Below, piece after piece: positions 43,953 through 53,525 of a stretch of 56,329 bases of DNA. How positions within the stretch are numbered: position 1 is the stretch's first letter; every line of letters begins with the position of its first letter. Source of the DNA: an uncultured Bacteroidota bacterium. Its GTDB lineage: Bacteria; Bacteroidota; Rhodothermia; Rhodothermales; Salinibacteraceae. Below the pieces are notes generated by a model, which was not told the origin of the DNA, did no database searches, and saw only the letters and a list, made by a program, of their open reading frames with translations. The stretch lies in NCBI GenBank assembly GCA_913055845.1, contig CAJXKO010000009.1, forward strand, positions 1-56,329, read 5' to 3'. A program made the position numbers and the translations under genes.

Positions 43953-45118
43953 TACACTGCCGTCGTTTCAGAATGAGCGGTAACCCCGCTCTTCTCTGCA
44001 ACCTCTTCGTACACCGACATCGTCTCCGACACCACTTGCTCCACTGAGAACTCCTCCCGGACGATTTCCCGCCCCCGAGCGCCCATTTCCCGACGTCGCT
44101 CCGGGTTTTCAAGGAGATCAGAAAGGGCAGAAGCCAAAGCTACGGAATCCTCAGGGGGAACAAGCACCCCATTCACCCCATCCCGCACGATCTCACGACA
44201 CCCCGGCATGTCGGTTGTAACGATGGGCCGCTCACAGGCCGCTGCCTCAATCAGGACTTTCGGCACACCTTCCCGGTAGTAGGACGGAGAGGACACGATG
44301 TGCATTTGGGTAAATACAGCGGGCATATCTTCCTGAAACCCCCACCACTCCACGAGGCCTTCCTGCTCCCACTCGTTGATTTGTTCTTCCGAAACCGACA
44401 TGGGATTGCTCGAATCTGTGTTCCCCACCAACACAAATCGGGCAGATTTGCCCTCTTGCGCAAGGATTCGGGACGCCTCGACAAACTCGCCCACGCCCTT
44501 ATTCCACAGCAGTCGACCGGCTAGCAAGATGTTAGGAGTCCCCTCAGGTTCAGGAGCCGGCTGAAAGGAGCTAAGATCCACCCCAGACCCCTTGATGACA
44601 TGACAACGCTCCTCCGCAACCAGCCCCTGGCTCACAAATGACTCCAAGTCATCCGGATTCTGGAAGATGACTCCCGTCCCCGCAAGAACAAACTGGAAGA
44701 GGCGCTTCAGTCCCCACTGTACCCCCCGGTACACGACATTCGTCTTTGAAATCACGTTCCCAAACGCAGAGGCCCCTCCCGTCACTGCGTTTACGACCGA
44801 CGAGATGCCCGTGACTGTGGCTGCGATGGATCCGTAGAGAATTCCCTTGGCCGTGAAGTGATGCGCGATGGACGGGCGCTCTTGCGCATAAATAAGTAGG
44901 AGGTGGAGAACAGACCGAATTTCCTTCAACGGATTCATGCTGTGCCGGTCCAACTGCCACTTCCGGACCCGGTAGCCGTTCGACTCCATCTTCTCGGCGT
45001 ACTCTCCGGGGGGAGTCACGAGAACGACGTCGTGCCCCCTCCCTTGGAGCTCTTCAGCTATGGGAAGCTTGAAATTGTACATGTACCAGTCATATGTCGC
45101 CAACAGCAGGAATTTCAT
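43952..45118 (-). CDS. Glycosyltransferase family 4
   Basis: A 388-residue GT-B enzyme. It starts MKFLLLATYDWYMYNFKLPI, an N-terminal form shared with WcaG/PelF-like transferases that act on undecaprenyl-linked sugars, and has the C-terminal sugar-nucleotide domain with NILLAGRLLWNKGVGEFVEA, RFVLVGN, SPSYYREGVPKVLIEAAACE and the family EX7E pattern in that last block. Sugar donor and acceptor are unknown. It adds a residue to the repeat unit of the surface polysaccharide. It lies four bases downstream of a sulfotransferase gene. Confidence 0.88.
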   Translation of the reverse strand: MKFLLLATYDWYMYNFKLPIAEELQGRGHDVVLVTPPGEYAEKMESNGYRVRKWQLDRHSMNPLKEIRSVLHLLLIYAQERPSIAHHFTAKGILYGSIAATVTGISSVVNAVTGGASAFGNVISKTNVVYRGVQWGLKRLFQFVLAGTGVIFQNPDDLESFVSQGLVAEERCHVIKGSGVDLSSFQPAPEPEGTPNILLAGRLLWNKGVGEFVEASRILAQEGKSARFVLVGNTDSSNPMSVSEEQINEWEQEGLVEWWGFQEDMPAVFTQMHIVSSPSYYREGVPKVLIEAAACERPIVTTDMPGCREIVRDGVNGVLVPPEDSVALASALSDLLENPERRREMGARGREIVREEFSVEQVVSETMSVYEEVAEKSGVTAHSETTAV

Positions 45119-45122
45119 CTAG

Positions 45123-46046
45123 CTACCAACTGTATCCAAGTTTTTGATTCATCCACTGTCCGAGAGTCGCAAACAAGATCTGGTGGTGCCGATCCAGTCC
45201 CGACCATGGATGTGGATTTGGCGTATCGGTCTTCCTCAAATGAATCTGCTGTTTGTGCCGAATTCGGTTCCCTCCCACATTGTGCCCAACCTCAAAGAAC
45301 TCGTCGCGCCCAACCCTCCGAATCACGGCCCCCAAATTAACATCCACAAAGTCTCCGATTCCACGGAGCGTCTTTTCAGGGACTCGTAATAAGTCCTCGA
45401 ACTTCACGCGATGGTAGCGATCGCTTCCGAGTGACCCGCCCAGTCCCCACGTAATCGCGTTTGCAAGAACCCATCCTATTGTCGTCTGCGTCCCGAGCCA
45501 CCGCTTCTCGTCTATGTGGCCCTCCAAGGCCCAGTTCGATCCCTTCTCGACAACGGACCGCAGTGCGGCTCGGCCGTCACGAACGAGATGCAAAACCCGA
45601 ACGTCGAGTCCCGCAATATTTTTTAACGCCCAGAATCGACCGGCCGCTTGACGCCCGGACTTGGACGAGTCTACGACAAGGTCGGCGCGTCCCTGCTGGG
45701 CAATGTATTCGAATAGCTTTCGGGTCCGACGTCGGTAATCCCGCTTCTCTTCTTCTGAATGAGAATCAAAAAGAAGCCTCGGAAGGGCGTGTCGGTGCTC
45801 AATGTCACGAACGACCCGTTCAAGAGAATTCACTTCTCTCGAATCTTTGAACAGCCCCTTCCAAAACGGGCAGTTTTCGTACGGCTCTCCACACGCGCAC
45901 TTGCGATCTTCAGACTGCCAATCACTTCCAAGAAACACCAACTCCCCGACACTGACGACACGCGGATGTCCGCCAAGGAGCACATCAAGGACGGTGGACC
46001 CGCTGCGGCCGTATCCTGCAATGTACAGTACGGTAAGGTCGTTCAC
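45123..46046 (-). CDS. Sulfotransferase family protein
   Basis: A P-loop sulfotransferase of about 307 residues. LYIAGYGRSGSTVLDVLL is the 5'-phosphosulfate-binding loop, and VLHLVRDGRAALRSV the 3'-phosphate-binding Arg/Ser segment, followed by the RYHRVKFEDLLRVPEKTL helix. A Cys cluster, CACGEPYENCPFW, occurs as in related sulfotransferases. It uses PAPS to sulfate a hydroxyl or amino group, here presumably on the polysaccharide. The start is ambiguous: GTG 46046 puts the P-loop near residue 8 as in the two other sulfotransferases, while GTG 46082 adds 12 residues and overlaps the upstream gene. Confidence 0.82.
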   Translation of the reverse strand: MNDLTVLYIAGYGRSGSTVLDVLLGGHPRVVSVGELVFLGSDWQSEDRKCACGEPYENCPFWKGLFKDSREVNSLERVVRDIEHRHALPRLLFDSHSEEEKRDYRRRTRKLFEYIAQQGRADLVVDSSKSGRQAAGRFWALKNIAGLDVRVLHLVRDGRAALRSVVEKGSNWALEGHIDEKRWLGTQTTIGWVLANAITWGLGGSLGSDRYHRVKFEDLLRVPEKTLRGIGDFVDVNLGAVIRRVGRDEFFEVGHNVGGNRIRHKQQIHLRKTDTPNPHPWSGLDRHHQILFATLGQWMNQKLGYSW

Positions 46047-46068
46047 AGACTGTTCAGCGTTTCTCGTT

Positions 46069-47058
46069 CTACGGATAGACACTTATGTCGCCATATCCCA
46101 TCCGACTGGTTAAATCGTTCAATTCGGGTACCGACATGATTCCCCGCTGTACACCCTCCGGATAGCGGAGTCCCGTCTCTTCATCTCGCGTCTCTCCCTT
46201 TGTATCATTGACCTGAGGGAGCGCTCGTGCAAAATGCTCAACAACCTGCGACTTTGGGAGATCGGCCCACTCCGAAATATTTCGGACACTGGAAAGTGGA
46301 TTCTGCACAAAGGACTCGTGATTGAGCTCAAAAATCCGCTCGTCATCGATGGACTCAAAGTCTTTCAGTGCGTATCGATTGCACTGATAGTATTGCCAGG
46401 TCGCCACCTCGCCGACAGTCTTCGACTGCAACGTCTCCCATTCCGGGACGAGCGCGAATTTCCACCATTTATCTGCGTAATCCTTCAGATTCAGATCCCC
46501 GGCCACCGGATAGCTTGCCCTGGCAAACCGAGGGAGCTTAATCGGTCCGATTTTGTCCGAGGTATGCCATCCAGCGACTAACGAGTCGATATTCTTTGCA
46601 GGATGCCGCTGATTCCAAATAAAAAGCGCATCGGGAAACAGTCGATCAAGCAACGAAACCCGCAGCGAGTTTTTCGGCGTCTTCTCTAAGAAGCGAAAGT
46701 CGTCCGGTTTCACCATTTTTGAGCAGGCCCCCAGCGTTAGAACCGCAGTTGCACTGAAAGCACGTCCCACCAGACTGCTCGTCCCAAATAGCCATCCTGG
46801 ATTATTGAGCACCTTGCTTATGTTCACTGCCTCCTCGTAAAACCGGCGGCGAACGGCCTCCACTGTCTCTTCGTCGGTATCCTCCTTCGTACAGCGATTG
46901 GACTGCCGCCCGAGTTTACGGGGATGATAGGGACCTTCCAGGATGTAGTGCGATTCTGCTCGCAAATGCCACAACTCCGGATGAACGGCCAAACAGCGCT
47001 GCAAAATCGTCGTCCCGGAGCGCGGAGCACCAATAATGACAATCGGACGTTGAATCAT
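46069..47058 (-). CDS. Sulfotransferase family protein
   Basis: A 329-residue sulfotransferase. The N-terminal IVIIGAPRSGTTILQRCLAV is a textbook PAPS-binding P-loop; FRFLEKTPKNSLRVSLLDRL and ALFIWNQRHPAKNIDSLVAG form the 3'-phosphate-binding region, although the usual RDP is replaced by RHP. The C-terminal part, EYxP-like in VPEWETLQS and FELNHESFVQNPLS, follows the family order. It differs clearly from the neighbouring sulfotransferases at 45123 and 49483, so each may sulfate a different position. Confidence 0.85.
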   Translation of the reverse strand: MIQRPIVIIGAPRSGTTILQRCLAVHPELWHLRAESHYILEGPYHPRKLGRQSNRCTKEDTDEETVEAVRRRFYEEAVNISKVLNNPGWLFGTSSLVGRAFSATAVLTLGACSKMVKPDDFRFLEKTPKNSLRVSLLDRLFPDALFIWNQRHPAKNIDSLVAGWHTSDKIGPIKLPRFARASYPVAGDLNLKDYADKWWKFALVPEWETLQSKTVGEVATWQYYQCNRYALKDFESIDDERIFELNHESFVQNPLSSVRNISEWADLPKSQVVEHFARALPQVNDTKGETRDEETGLRYPEGVQRGIMSVPELNDLTSRMGYGDISVYP

Positions 47059-47093
47059 ACTGTCAGCATTTTCGGCAATGCTGCCCTCGGACT

Positions 47094-48200
47094 TTAACTT
47101 TTTCGCTCTCCGTTGGTCACTTGAAGGTAACTCTCAACGTACTCCTTCGCTGTTCGCTCAATCGAATACCTCTCTGATGCCCGTCTCCGTGCCTTTTCCC
47201 CCCGCTCCTTCCAGCCACCTTCCCCCTCTTCCAGAAGTGCACCGATGGCACGGGTGAAGCTCTCAGGACGTTCAGGATTCGCGTAGATGGCAACATCCCC
47301 AATGACCTCTCGAAGCGTCGGAATATCCGAACAAACGATTGGAAGCCCCGCCGCCATGGCCTCCACAGCAGCGTTGCAGAACCCCTCCCAGAATGATGGT
47401 ACAACGAAAAGGTCGAACGCGTGAAGGGCCGCGTAAACTGCATCCCGACCCACCTCCCCAGTAAGTACTACGTGGTCCTCAATTCCAAGTCGGCCTACCT
47501 CTTCTTCAATCATTTCGCGCTTGTCTCCATCGCCAATCAAGACGAGTCGGCATTCTCGCTCCGATTGCTCAACAACCTGTGCGAAGGCCTGCACAAGCCG
47601 CTGGTAGTTTTTCTGACCGATGAACCGCCCAACACTGCCTACCGTCACACCGTCGTAGTGATCTCCAAATGGAGGATCCCCCAAATTGGCCCGATCAATT
47701 CTGTCGACATCGATCCCGTTGTAGACAACTCTCCACTTTTCTCCGAGTAGTCGCTTCCGCCAGGATTCCATGCTCCGGTAGGTATTCTGGGAGTTGCACA
47801 GCACACGGTCCGCAAGCCCTTGACTGACAGTGTTGATCGCGCGTTGGCCCGGGGAGCGGTACACATAATTGTTGTGCTCTGAACGAACGAGACGAGACCG
47901 CATCACGCCTTTTCCGAGTAATGCCCCCCAGAAGGCAGGCATTGTGTGGTGCACGTGGAGAACATCCGGCTGGACATGGCGGAGGTACCGAGATAGGCGG
48001 TACACAGCCGTGAGGTCCTGACGGCTCTCTGCTTCCATGCAGACCGGGGCGCCCCCGAGCGATTCCTCAGAATACTGGGTTTTGTAGAACGCTACTGGAT
48101 GCAACCGTATTCGGGCGTCCTCAATGAACTGCGCCACCTCAAGCGGAACTGAGGTCGGGGCGATTCGCCCCACGAGATACAGGACCGTGATGGGTTCCAT
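47094..48200 (-). CDS. Glycosyltransferase family 4
   Basis: A 368-residue GT-B enzyme starting MEPITVLYLVGRIAPTSVPL at ATG 48200; longer starts to 48446 run into the next gene and were rejected. It has LHVHHTMPAFWGALLGKGVM, VYNGIDVDRI, VTVGSVGRFIGQKNYQRLVQ, LVLIGDG, VVPSFWEGFCNAAVEAMAAG with the donor-binding EX7E motif and PIVCSDIPTLREV. It adds a sugar of unknown type to the growing repeat unit at the cytoplasmic membrane. The polymerase-like gene ends 8 bases upstream. Confidence 0.9.
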   Translation of the reverse strand: MEPITVLYLVGRIAPTSVPLEVAQFIEDARIRLHPVAFYKTQYSEESLGGAPVCMEAESRQDLTAVYRLSRYLRHVQPDVLHVHHTMPAFWGALLGKGVMRSRLVRSEHNNYVYRSPGQRAINTVSQGLADRVLCNSQNTYRSMESWRKRLLGEKWRVVYNGIDVDRIDRANLGDPPFGDHYDGVTVGSVGRFIGQKNYQRLVQAFAQVVEQSERECRLVLIGDGDKREMIEEEVGRLGIEDHVVLTGEVGRDAVYAALHAFDLFVVPSFWEGFCNAAVEAMAAGLPIVCSDIPTLREVIGDVAIYANPERPESFTRAIGALLEEGEGGWKERGEKARRRASERYSIERTAKEYVESYLQVTNGERKS

Positions 48201-48208
48201 ATTAAATG

Positions 48209-49474
48209 TTATCCAGAGTCTGGGGAGGCTGTGGTCGGTGCCCCCTTTCGAACCGGCTCGTTTTCCAAGCCAACGAGAAGCCCAACGGCCAGCGCCATGA
48301 ATAGGATGTTCAACGCCCCTCCTCCAAGAAAAATATTGATGGCCGCCCCAAAGAGGGCGAGCCCAACGATTTCCAGTCTTCTCGTCTCGGTACTGCTTGT
48401 GTTGCCATGGTACCGTCGTACCGAATCGCGAATTGCCACTCCCCACGCGAGCACGTAAAGAGTCAGCCCGGTGAGCCCATTCTCAACGGTGAAGCGCTGG
48501 TACTCACTGTGGGCCCCGATCATGTATCGTGACTTTCCGGAGTACGTCCAATCCGCAAGGGCCTCGTGCCACCGTCCCGTTCCGACCCCAAACCAGGGAT
48601 GGATCAGAACCGTGCGGACCGTGAAAAGCAAGATATATAGCCGCGCGAGGTTGCTTCCCGACGTTTCGAACGCCGAAAGGTCCATCCGGAGATCGAAGTT
48701 CGAGAGCAGTACGTACACGTCTCCAATCGTTTCGAATTGTCGACTGACGTACTCAAATTGGAGCCCAACGGCCACGACCACCGCGATTGTAACTGCTCCT
48801 CCGACCAGCACTCGGGGATGCAGGATTCCCGCTAAGAGGCGACGGATGCCTCGTCCCTGATATACAAAGTACATCAATCCGCCACCGCCCATGAGGGCCA
48901 CCCATCCCTTCCGCTCTCCAGACAACACCGTGAGAACGACTGCCACCAGGAGGGCAATACCCGCGTATCTCGACTTCCCTCGGAGAAATTCACCGAACGC
49001 CAGCAGTGCGAAGAGCGAAAAGACGTACTTGGAGTCGCCCAGCTCTTTGTACCCCGCGTAGTACCCATTGCTTACGTGCCACGCAGCCGCTCCCAGCGCC
49101 AGCAAACCGCTCCCAATCAGTAGGGTCCGGAAGAAAAGGCGCCGATGCTGGCTGCTCCGGATTGACACCGCGATCAGATGAGCCAGCAGCACAAACTCGA
49201 TGACCTGGAGCGTTTCCTTTAGGGCGATTCCAGTGCTCGAAAGGAAGATGGCGTTCACACACCGGTACGAGTAGGTCGCAACGAAGAGGTAGTAGACGGT
49301 CGGCTTTGTAAGCGTATCAATGCGCCCTCTGACACTCGCCCGTCCGACCAAAAATAGTCCCCCAAGGCCAACCAGCGCGTCAAACGGGCGGAGGACAACA
49401 CCAATTCTGTACTGGACCCCCAGGAATAGGGCCAGCACACAAAGAGCTGTATATCGTGATAGGAAACGGTCCAT
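48209..49474 (-). CDS. O-antigen ligase/polymerase-like membrane protein
   Basis: A 421-residue protein with about ten to eleven membrane helices. A large periplasmic loop between LRMDLSAFETSGSNLARLYI and FGVGTGRWHEALADWTY, followed by GAHSEYQRFTVENGLTGL, is the Wzy_C/WaaL pattern: the His-rich GAHSEY segment corresponds to the conserved region of O-antigen ligases and polymerases. It probably polymerises the repeat units (Wzy) on the outer face of the inner membrane, or ligates them to lipid A. Since wzx and wzz genes are in the same operon, Wzy is preferred. ATG 49474 removes an unconserved basic extension. Confidence 0.82.
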   Translation of the reverse strand: MDRFLSRYTALCVLALFLGVQYRIGVVLRPFDALVGLGGLFLVGRASVRGRIDTLTKPTVYYLFVATYSYRCVNAIFLSSTGIALKETLQVIEFVLLAHLIAVSIRSSQHRRLFFRTLLIGSGLLALGAAAWHVSNGYYAGYKELGDSKYVFSLFALLAFGEFLRGKSRYAGIALLVAVVLTVLSGERKGWVALMGGGGLMYFVYQGRGIRRLLAGILHPRVLVGGAVTIAVVVAVGLQFEYVSRQFETIGDVYVLLSNFDLRMDLSAFETSGSNLARLYILLFTVRTVLIHPWFGVGTGRWHEALADWTYSGKSRYMIGAHSEYQRFTVENGLTGLTLYVLAWGVAIRDSVRRYHGNTSSTETRRLEIVGLALFGAAINIFLGGGALNILFMALAVGLLVGLENEPVRKGAPTTASPDSG

Positions 49475-49482
49475 CCTACGTT

Positions 49483-50391
49483 TTACTCCGACGAGGATGG
49501 GTCGAGTGTAAAAGCCGTGGACCGATTTCGCCACGTCCAGATCTCTCGGTCCAGCACCTCCTCAACCCGCTGGACAGTAGGGGCGTAGTGCTGATCGAGT
49601 TCAAACCGAAGTTCGTACGGCATATCCGGGTAGTTACGGGGCGCCTTGTTGACCTTTTTTATCCGGTCTGTGAGACCGGTCCTCTTCAGAAAATCAAGCA
49701 CTTGTCGGAAGCCCTCGTGGTCCCGCATCCACTTCGCAGTGTTCCCGATCATCCTGTGTAGAGCAGTAGACCGTACGGTAGAAGAACGATTGACGGCGTC
49801 TGTAATCCAGGACTGGTCTCGATAAAACGTATCCTCAACTCCCAAAAACGAACAAATCGCATTCAGATGCTGCACAGGATCGGCGAACAGTTCTTCATGA
49901 ACGAGAACCAGGATCCGCGACCGGTCAAAATGGGACAAGTACCGTCTCAACTGCTTCCCGTACCGCCCACGCTCGATAAATCGCGGAGATCGGCTCTGAA
50001 CGACCTCCCGGAAAGAACGCGTCGTGTGCTCTTTTCCTCGGGCCATCCAGTAGTGCGAGTATGCACGATCTGTCGGATAGCGTAGACAGGCAACAAGGCT
50101 TACGTTCGGGAGGTCTGTTCGTATCCGTTCGGGTGCCCACTCGTCACAAAGATACATTGGTGTGGCCTCTCCAACAGCAGCCTCGCCCGCCCACTCTCGA
50201 AAGTGATCCTCGTACCACTCAAAGTCGTGTTTTTCGTAATTTCGTCGCGGCTGTTGATTCGAGTTTAACTCGTTAAAGTAGTGAATCTCCTTCACCTCCG
50301 GAATGAACACGTTTGGATGCCGGCGAAGCCGGTCATATAGCCACGTTGTGCCCGACTTTTCAGCCCCGACAATGAGGAATGACGGGATCAT
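49483..50391 (-). CDS. Sulfotransferase domain protein (heparan N/O-sulfotransferase-like)
   Basis: A 302-residue protein with FLIVGAEKSGTTWLYDRLRR (PAPS-binding P-loop), the acidic motif EIHYFNE, GEATPMYL and LVACLRYPTDRAYSHYWMAR, where RYPTDRAYSHY is the 3'-phosphate-binding block typical of Sulfotransfer_1 enzymes acting on glycosaminoglycans. This is the closest of the three sulfotransferases here to glycan sulfotransferases. Its ATG overlaps the stop of the next upstream gene by four bases (ATGA). The acceptor sugar is unknown. Confidence 0.9.
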   Translation of the reverse strand: MIPSFLIVGAEKSGTTWLYDRLRRHPNVFIPEVKEIHYFNELNSNQQPRRNYEKHDFEWYEDHFREWAGEAAVGEATPMYLCDEWAPERIRTDLPNVSLVACLRYPTDRAYSHYWMARGKEHTTRSFREVVQSRSPRFIERGRYGKQLRRYLSHFDRSRILVLVHEELFADPVQHLNAICSFLGVEDTFYRDQSWITDAVNRSSTVRSTALHRMIGNTAKWMRDHEGFRQVLDFLKRTGLTDRIKKVNKAPRNYPDMPYELRFELDQHYAPTVQRVEEVLDREIWTWRNRSTAFTLDPSSSE

Positions 50392-51236
50392 GCTGTCGTT
50401 GTCGAATCTGGTTCACGATTCTCGTGGATGGTTTGTACTCCGAGGATCTTTAGCAACCGTGCCTTTACACGCCGGAGCTTTTCAAGCGACAAGATTGACT
50501 TTGCCAGACGACGGAAAAATACATATGCTACTCGCTGCAGGGCTCGACCAACAGGAATCCCATGACGACGGTACATCACCCAGTTCTGCCAGGTGAGCCA
50601 AAAGGCATCACTTAGTGTGGAGCGAGACGTGGCTCCTCCTAACCGAAACCGCGCGAGCGTCTTGTTGATGTAGAAACGAGGAATCCCGGCGTTTTGCAGC
50701 CTTAGCATCAGTTCCCGATCGGCCCCAATCTTAAACCAAGTGTCGAAGCAGCCGTGCCGTTCGTACACAGTCTGGGAGACGAAGCAGGTGGGATGGTTCA
50801 GTTGCAGATCTAGCTCTTCAAATGCCTCATCAGTCAGGTCTCCTTCATGGTATGTCTCATTCCCGTCTCCGTCGAACTTTACCATGTTCCCGTAAACAAC
50901 ACACGGCTCTCCCGCCTTCTGGTACGCCTCAGCAGCGTAGGCGACCGTGTGCGGGAGATACAGATCATCACTGTTTAGGATGCCGATGAGTTCTCCTCCC
51001 GCCACCCGAATTCCCTTGTTCATCGCATCGTAAATTCCTTCGTCTGGCTCGCTGATACACCGGTCGACGATGTCTGCATTCGAGCGAATGATGTCTAGGG
51101 TATCGTCGGTCGACTCCCCATCCACGACGATGTATTCAATGTTGCCATAGGTTTGCCTCCGCACGCTGTCGATCGTTTCCTGCAGCGTATCGGCCGAGTT
51201 GTATGTGACTGTGACGATGCTAACCAGTGGATTCAC
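50388..51236 (-). CDS. Glycosyltransferase family 2
   Basis: A 282-residue GT-A enzyme starting at GTG 51236, overlapping the end of the upstream gene by 17 bases. The frame continues to 51464, but that part has no family resemblance. VSIVTVTYNSADTLQETIDS, YIVVDGESTDDTLDII and GILNSDDLYLPHTVAYA (the DxD metal site) are characteristic; YHEGDLTDEAFEELDLQLNH and CFDTWFKIGADRELMLRLQN are as in transferases of the WcaA/WcaE type. It adds a sugar to the repeat unit; donor unknown. Confidence 0.88.
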   Translation of the reverse strand: MNPLVSIVTVTYNSADTLQETIDSVRRQTYGNIEYIVVDGESTDDTLDIIRSNADIVDRCISEPDEGIYDAMNKGIRVAGGELIGILNSDDLYLPHTVAYAAEAYQKAGEPCVVYGNMVKFDGDGNETYHEGDLTDEAFEELDLQLNHPTCFVSQTVYERHGCFDTWFKIGADRELMLRLQNAGIPRFYINKTLARFRLGGATSRSTLSDAFWLTWQNWVMYRRHGIPVGRALQRVAYVFFRRLAKSILSLEKLRRVKARLLKILGVQTIHENREPDSTTTA

Positions 51237-52518
51237 GTGTGCAGACCTCTTTGTACAGTGTTCTGTGGGACTGTGCAAGTTGGTCGTAACTAAACCGGTT
51301 TTCGGCCTTCTCCCGCGCAGAATCCGAGAGCCTTCGGTACCGGGATGCGTCTCCGAGGATCCACCGAATGCCACGGGCAAGATCTTTCGGGTCAAAAGGA
51401 TCTGCCAGGTACCCATTCTTTTTGTGATCGACCACATCTCGAAGACCCGACGTATCAAACGCAATCACTGGGGTTCCGCAGGCCAAGGCCTCCGACGCGG
51501 TCTGCCCGAAGGATTCTTGCCGGGACGGCACCGCCATGAGGTCGGCCGCCGAATACGCCAGCGCAAGGGTGGTGTTGTCATCAAGTCGTCCAAGGTAGTG
51601 CGTTGGAAACCCAGCTACCTGGGCCACCCGCTCTCTCGGACGTGACATACCAAAAATCCCAAGTTGGAGACTTTGCTTACCGCCACTTTCCGATATGCAT
51701 CCCAGTGCATCCTGAAGTAGGTGAAATCCCTTTTGTGGATTGCTCTCGGGGCCCAGCGCACCAAAAAGAAGAAGTTGCGCGTCAGTTGGAAGGCTCAGAA
51801 TGTTCCGCGCAACGGACTGGGAAATTGGACGGAAGACGGTGTTGTCCAATCCATTCGGGATAACATCAATCCGGCAGTCGCCCAGCAGCGAGCTTCGCCG
51901 TGCCTGTTTCGCCATCCACCGACTCGGTGCCACAACTTGAATTGGGACATCACACCACGCGCGCGCCTTCCGTTTCCATGTCAATCGGGACAAGTCAATC
52001 TCACGATGACTTCCCAAGTGCGGACACCGACCACACGTCTCTTCAAAACGAGTGCAGTCCCCGCTCACGTGGCATCCTCCAGTCATCGGCCACATGTCAT
52101 GCAAGGTCCAAACAATTGGGTAAGGGATCTTGGGAACAGTCTCGATCTGCATGAAGCCATGACAGATCCAGTGCAAGTGCACCACATCCGGCTCTAGCTC
52201 CGATAGGCGCGAGACGATGTCGTCCGGTGTCCACTGCGCATGGAATAGTCGTCGAGAGCGGCCTCCGTAGAGCTTGAGAGGAAGCTTTTCGAGCGTTGGT
52301 GTCGCACGGGCGTAAGCTTTCCTTACTTTCGTTGATGGTCCACGTACGAATGAATCATCACTTTTTTTCTGCCGGACTAACATCCGAGACTCCATCCCTT
52401 CCCCCTGGAGAGCTTCGTGAAGTCGCCACGCCGCTCGGGCGGCACCGCCACTCCGGTCGCTGGAACTAACATGCACCACCCGGAGGCCCTCCCTGTTTTG
52501 TTCAGCTTGAGTGCTCAT
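51220..52518 (-). CDS. Glycosyltransferase family 4 (WcaC-like)
   Basis: A 432-residue GT-B enzyme. VVHVSSSDRSGGAARAAWRL near the start and the Cys-bearing segment WTLHDMWPMTGGCHVSGDC, then CGRCPHLG, mark the WcaC-like group of colanic acid-type transferases. The donor domain has LFGALGPESNPQKGFHLLQD, VPSRQESFGQTASEALACGT with EX7E and PVIAFDTSGLRDVV. It is followed by the overlapping GT2 gene and preceded, with no gap, by the gene at 52519. Confidence 0.88.
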   Translation of the reverse strand: MSTQAEQNREGLRVVHVSSSDRSGGAARAAWRLHEALQGEGMESRMLVRQKKSDDSFVRGPSTKVRKAYARATPTLEKLPLKLYGGRSRRLFHAQWTPDDIVSRLSELEPDVVHLHWICHGFMQIETVPKIPYPIVWTLHDMWPMTGGCHVSGDCTRFEETCGRCPHLGSHREIDLSRLTWKRKARAWCDVPIQVVAPSRWMAKQARRSSLLGDCRIDVIPNGLDNTVFRPISQSVARNILSLPTDAQLLLFGALGPESNPQKGFHLLQDALGCISESGGKQSLQLGIFGMSRPRERVAQVAGFPTHYLGRLDDNTTLALAYSAADLMAVPSRQESFGQTASEALACGTPVIAFDTSGLRDVVDHKKNGYLADPFDPKDLARGIRWILGDASRYRRLSDSAREKAENRFSYDQLAQSHRTLYKEVCTRESTG

Positions 52519-53415
52519 CTACTCCGTCGCAATACGCCGTATTTTTTGAGTGAGACGCTCCAGGAAAGTAGACTCGAAGTTATTTTTTTGAGTGTAGCGG
52601 TCTGCTTTCCGGTGGCGAATAATGAATGGCGGATGGTTCAGGGGCATCTCAATGCTCTCGGCTAAACATCCCGTTTTTGAGGAGGTGGTGTGTGTTGCCT
52701 CCCCACCGAAGCCGATGTTTTCAACCAGGTTCTGCTCCGGGAGGATGTTTAGACCAGACTGAAGCCAAATGTGATATTGCCAAATGTATGCCCACGAGTC
52801 CACCTCGTCGGCCTCAACGCGATTGAATATTTTCGTCCAGTATCGAGCACTTCGTCGGGATTCAAAGATCTGATTGAGCCAGTTCTGGGTCTTCACCTGC
52901 TCCCAATGCTTCAATTGAGGACGATAGTGCTCCCAGGCACGCGCCCACGTGGCCCAGCCCCAGCAGTGCATGTAACGGGAAAAGTAGTAGCTGCTCTCTG
53001 TACGCTGCTTTCCATCCTGAAAGTTATTCCCCGAAATCGTGAATATACGGTCGTCCTCCGCATGCCGGGCAAGCAGTTCGGCACAGTAGGGGAAAAACGA
53101 GGGATCAGGACGGCAATCATCTTCCAAGATGATTCCCGAATCAACCTGTTGGAAAAACCAGGTGATTGCCGACTCAACGGCCTCTTTGCACCCGAGATTC
53201 TGGTCGCGAAAGAGCGTCCGCACGTCACAATCCCAATCAACCGCCGTTGCAACCTCCCGGGCACTAACACAGCGACGTTTGTCCTCATTGTGGCCTGGCC
53301 GCGGTCCATCCGCTCCAATGAACAATTGCTCAGGCTCCGCCTGCCTAATCCGCTCCATAACCGCCTCAGTGAGATCCGGCCGGTTAAAAATGAGGAGCAG
53401 CACAGGGGGATTCAT
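52519..53415 (-). CDS. GT2-like glycosyltransferase, HlpA-related
   Basis: A 298-residue GT-A-type protein beginning PVLLLIFNRPDLTEAVMERI. It has FIGADGPRPGHNEDKRRC, DWDCDVRTLFRDQNLGCKEA, GIILEDDCRPDPSFFPYCAE with the metal-binding acidic motif and CWGWATWARAWEHYRP. The group is often annotated as hemolytic protein HlpA-like, a name with no bearing on function; the fold indicates a glycosyltransferase. Donor and acceptor are unknown. It sits between the flippase gene (110 bases) and the WcaC-like gene (immediately adjacent). Confidence 0.82.
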   Translation of the reverse strand: MNPPVLLLIFNRPDLTEAVMERIRQAEPEQLFIGADGPRPGHNEDKRRCVSAREVATAVDWDCDVRTLFRDQNLGCKEAVESAITWFFQQVDSGIILEDDCRPDPSFFPYCAELLARHAEDDRIFTISGNNFQDGKQRTESSYYFSRYMHCWGWATWARAWEHYRPQLKHWEQVKTQNWLNQIFESRRSARYWTKIFNRVEADEVDSWAYIWQYHIWLQSGLNILPEQNLVENIGFGGEATHTTSSKTGCLAESIEMPLNHPPFIIRHRKADRYTQKNNFESTFLERLTQKIRRIATE

Positions 53416-53525
53416 CCGTTAGACAGCGCTTAATGAGAATCAATACCGTTTGGCTTTGCCAACCTAACCGTCGTCTCAACGAAATGCCTTACTGGAATAC
53501 CAGTTTTCCGTCCCCTTTTCGTCCT

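Noticed and set aside
48201..48446. 82-residue N-terminal extension of the glycosyltransferase at 47094
   Set aside because: It lies within the polymerase-like gene and the family start MEPITVLYLVGR fits ATG 48200.
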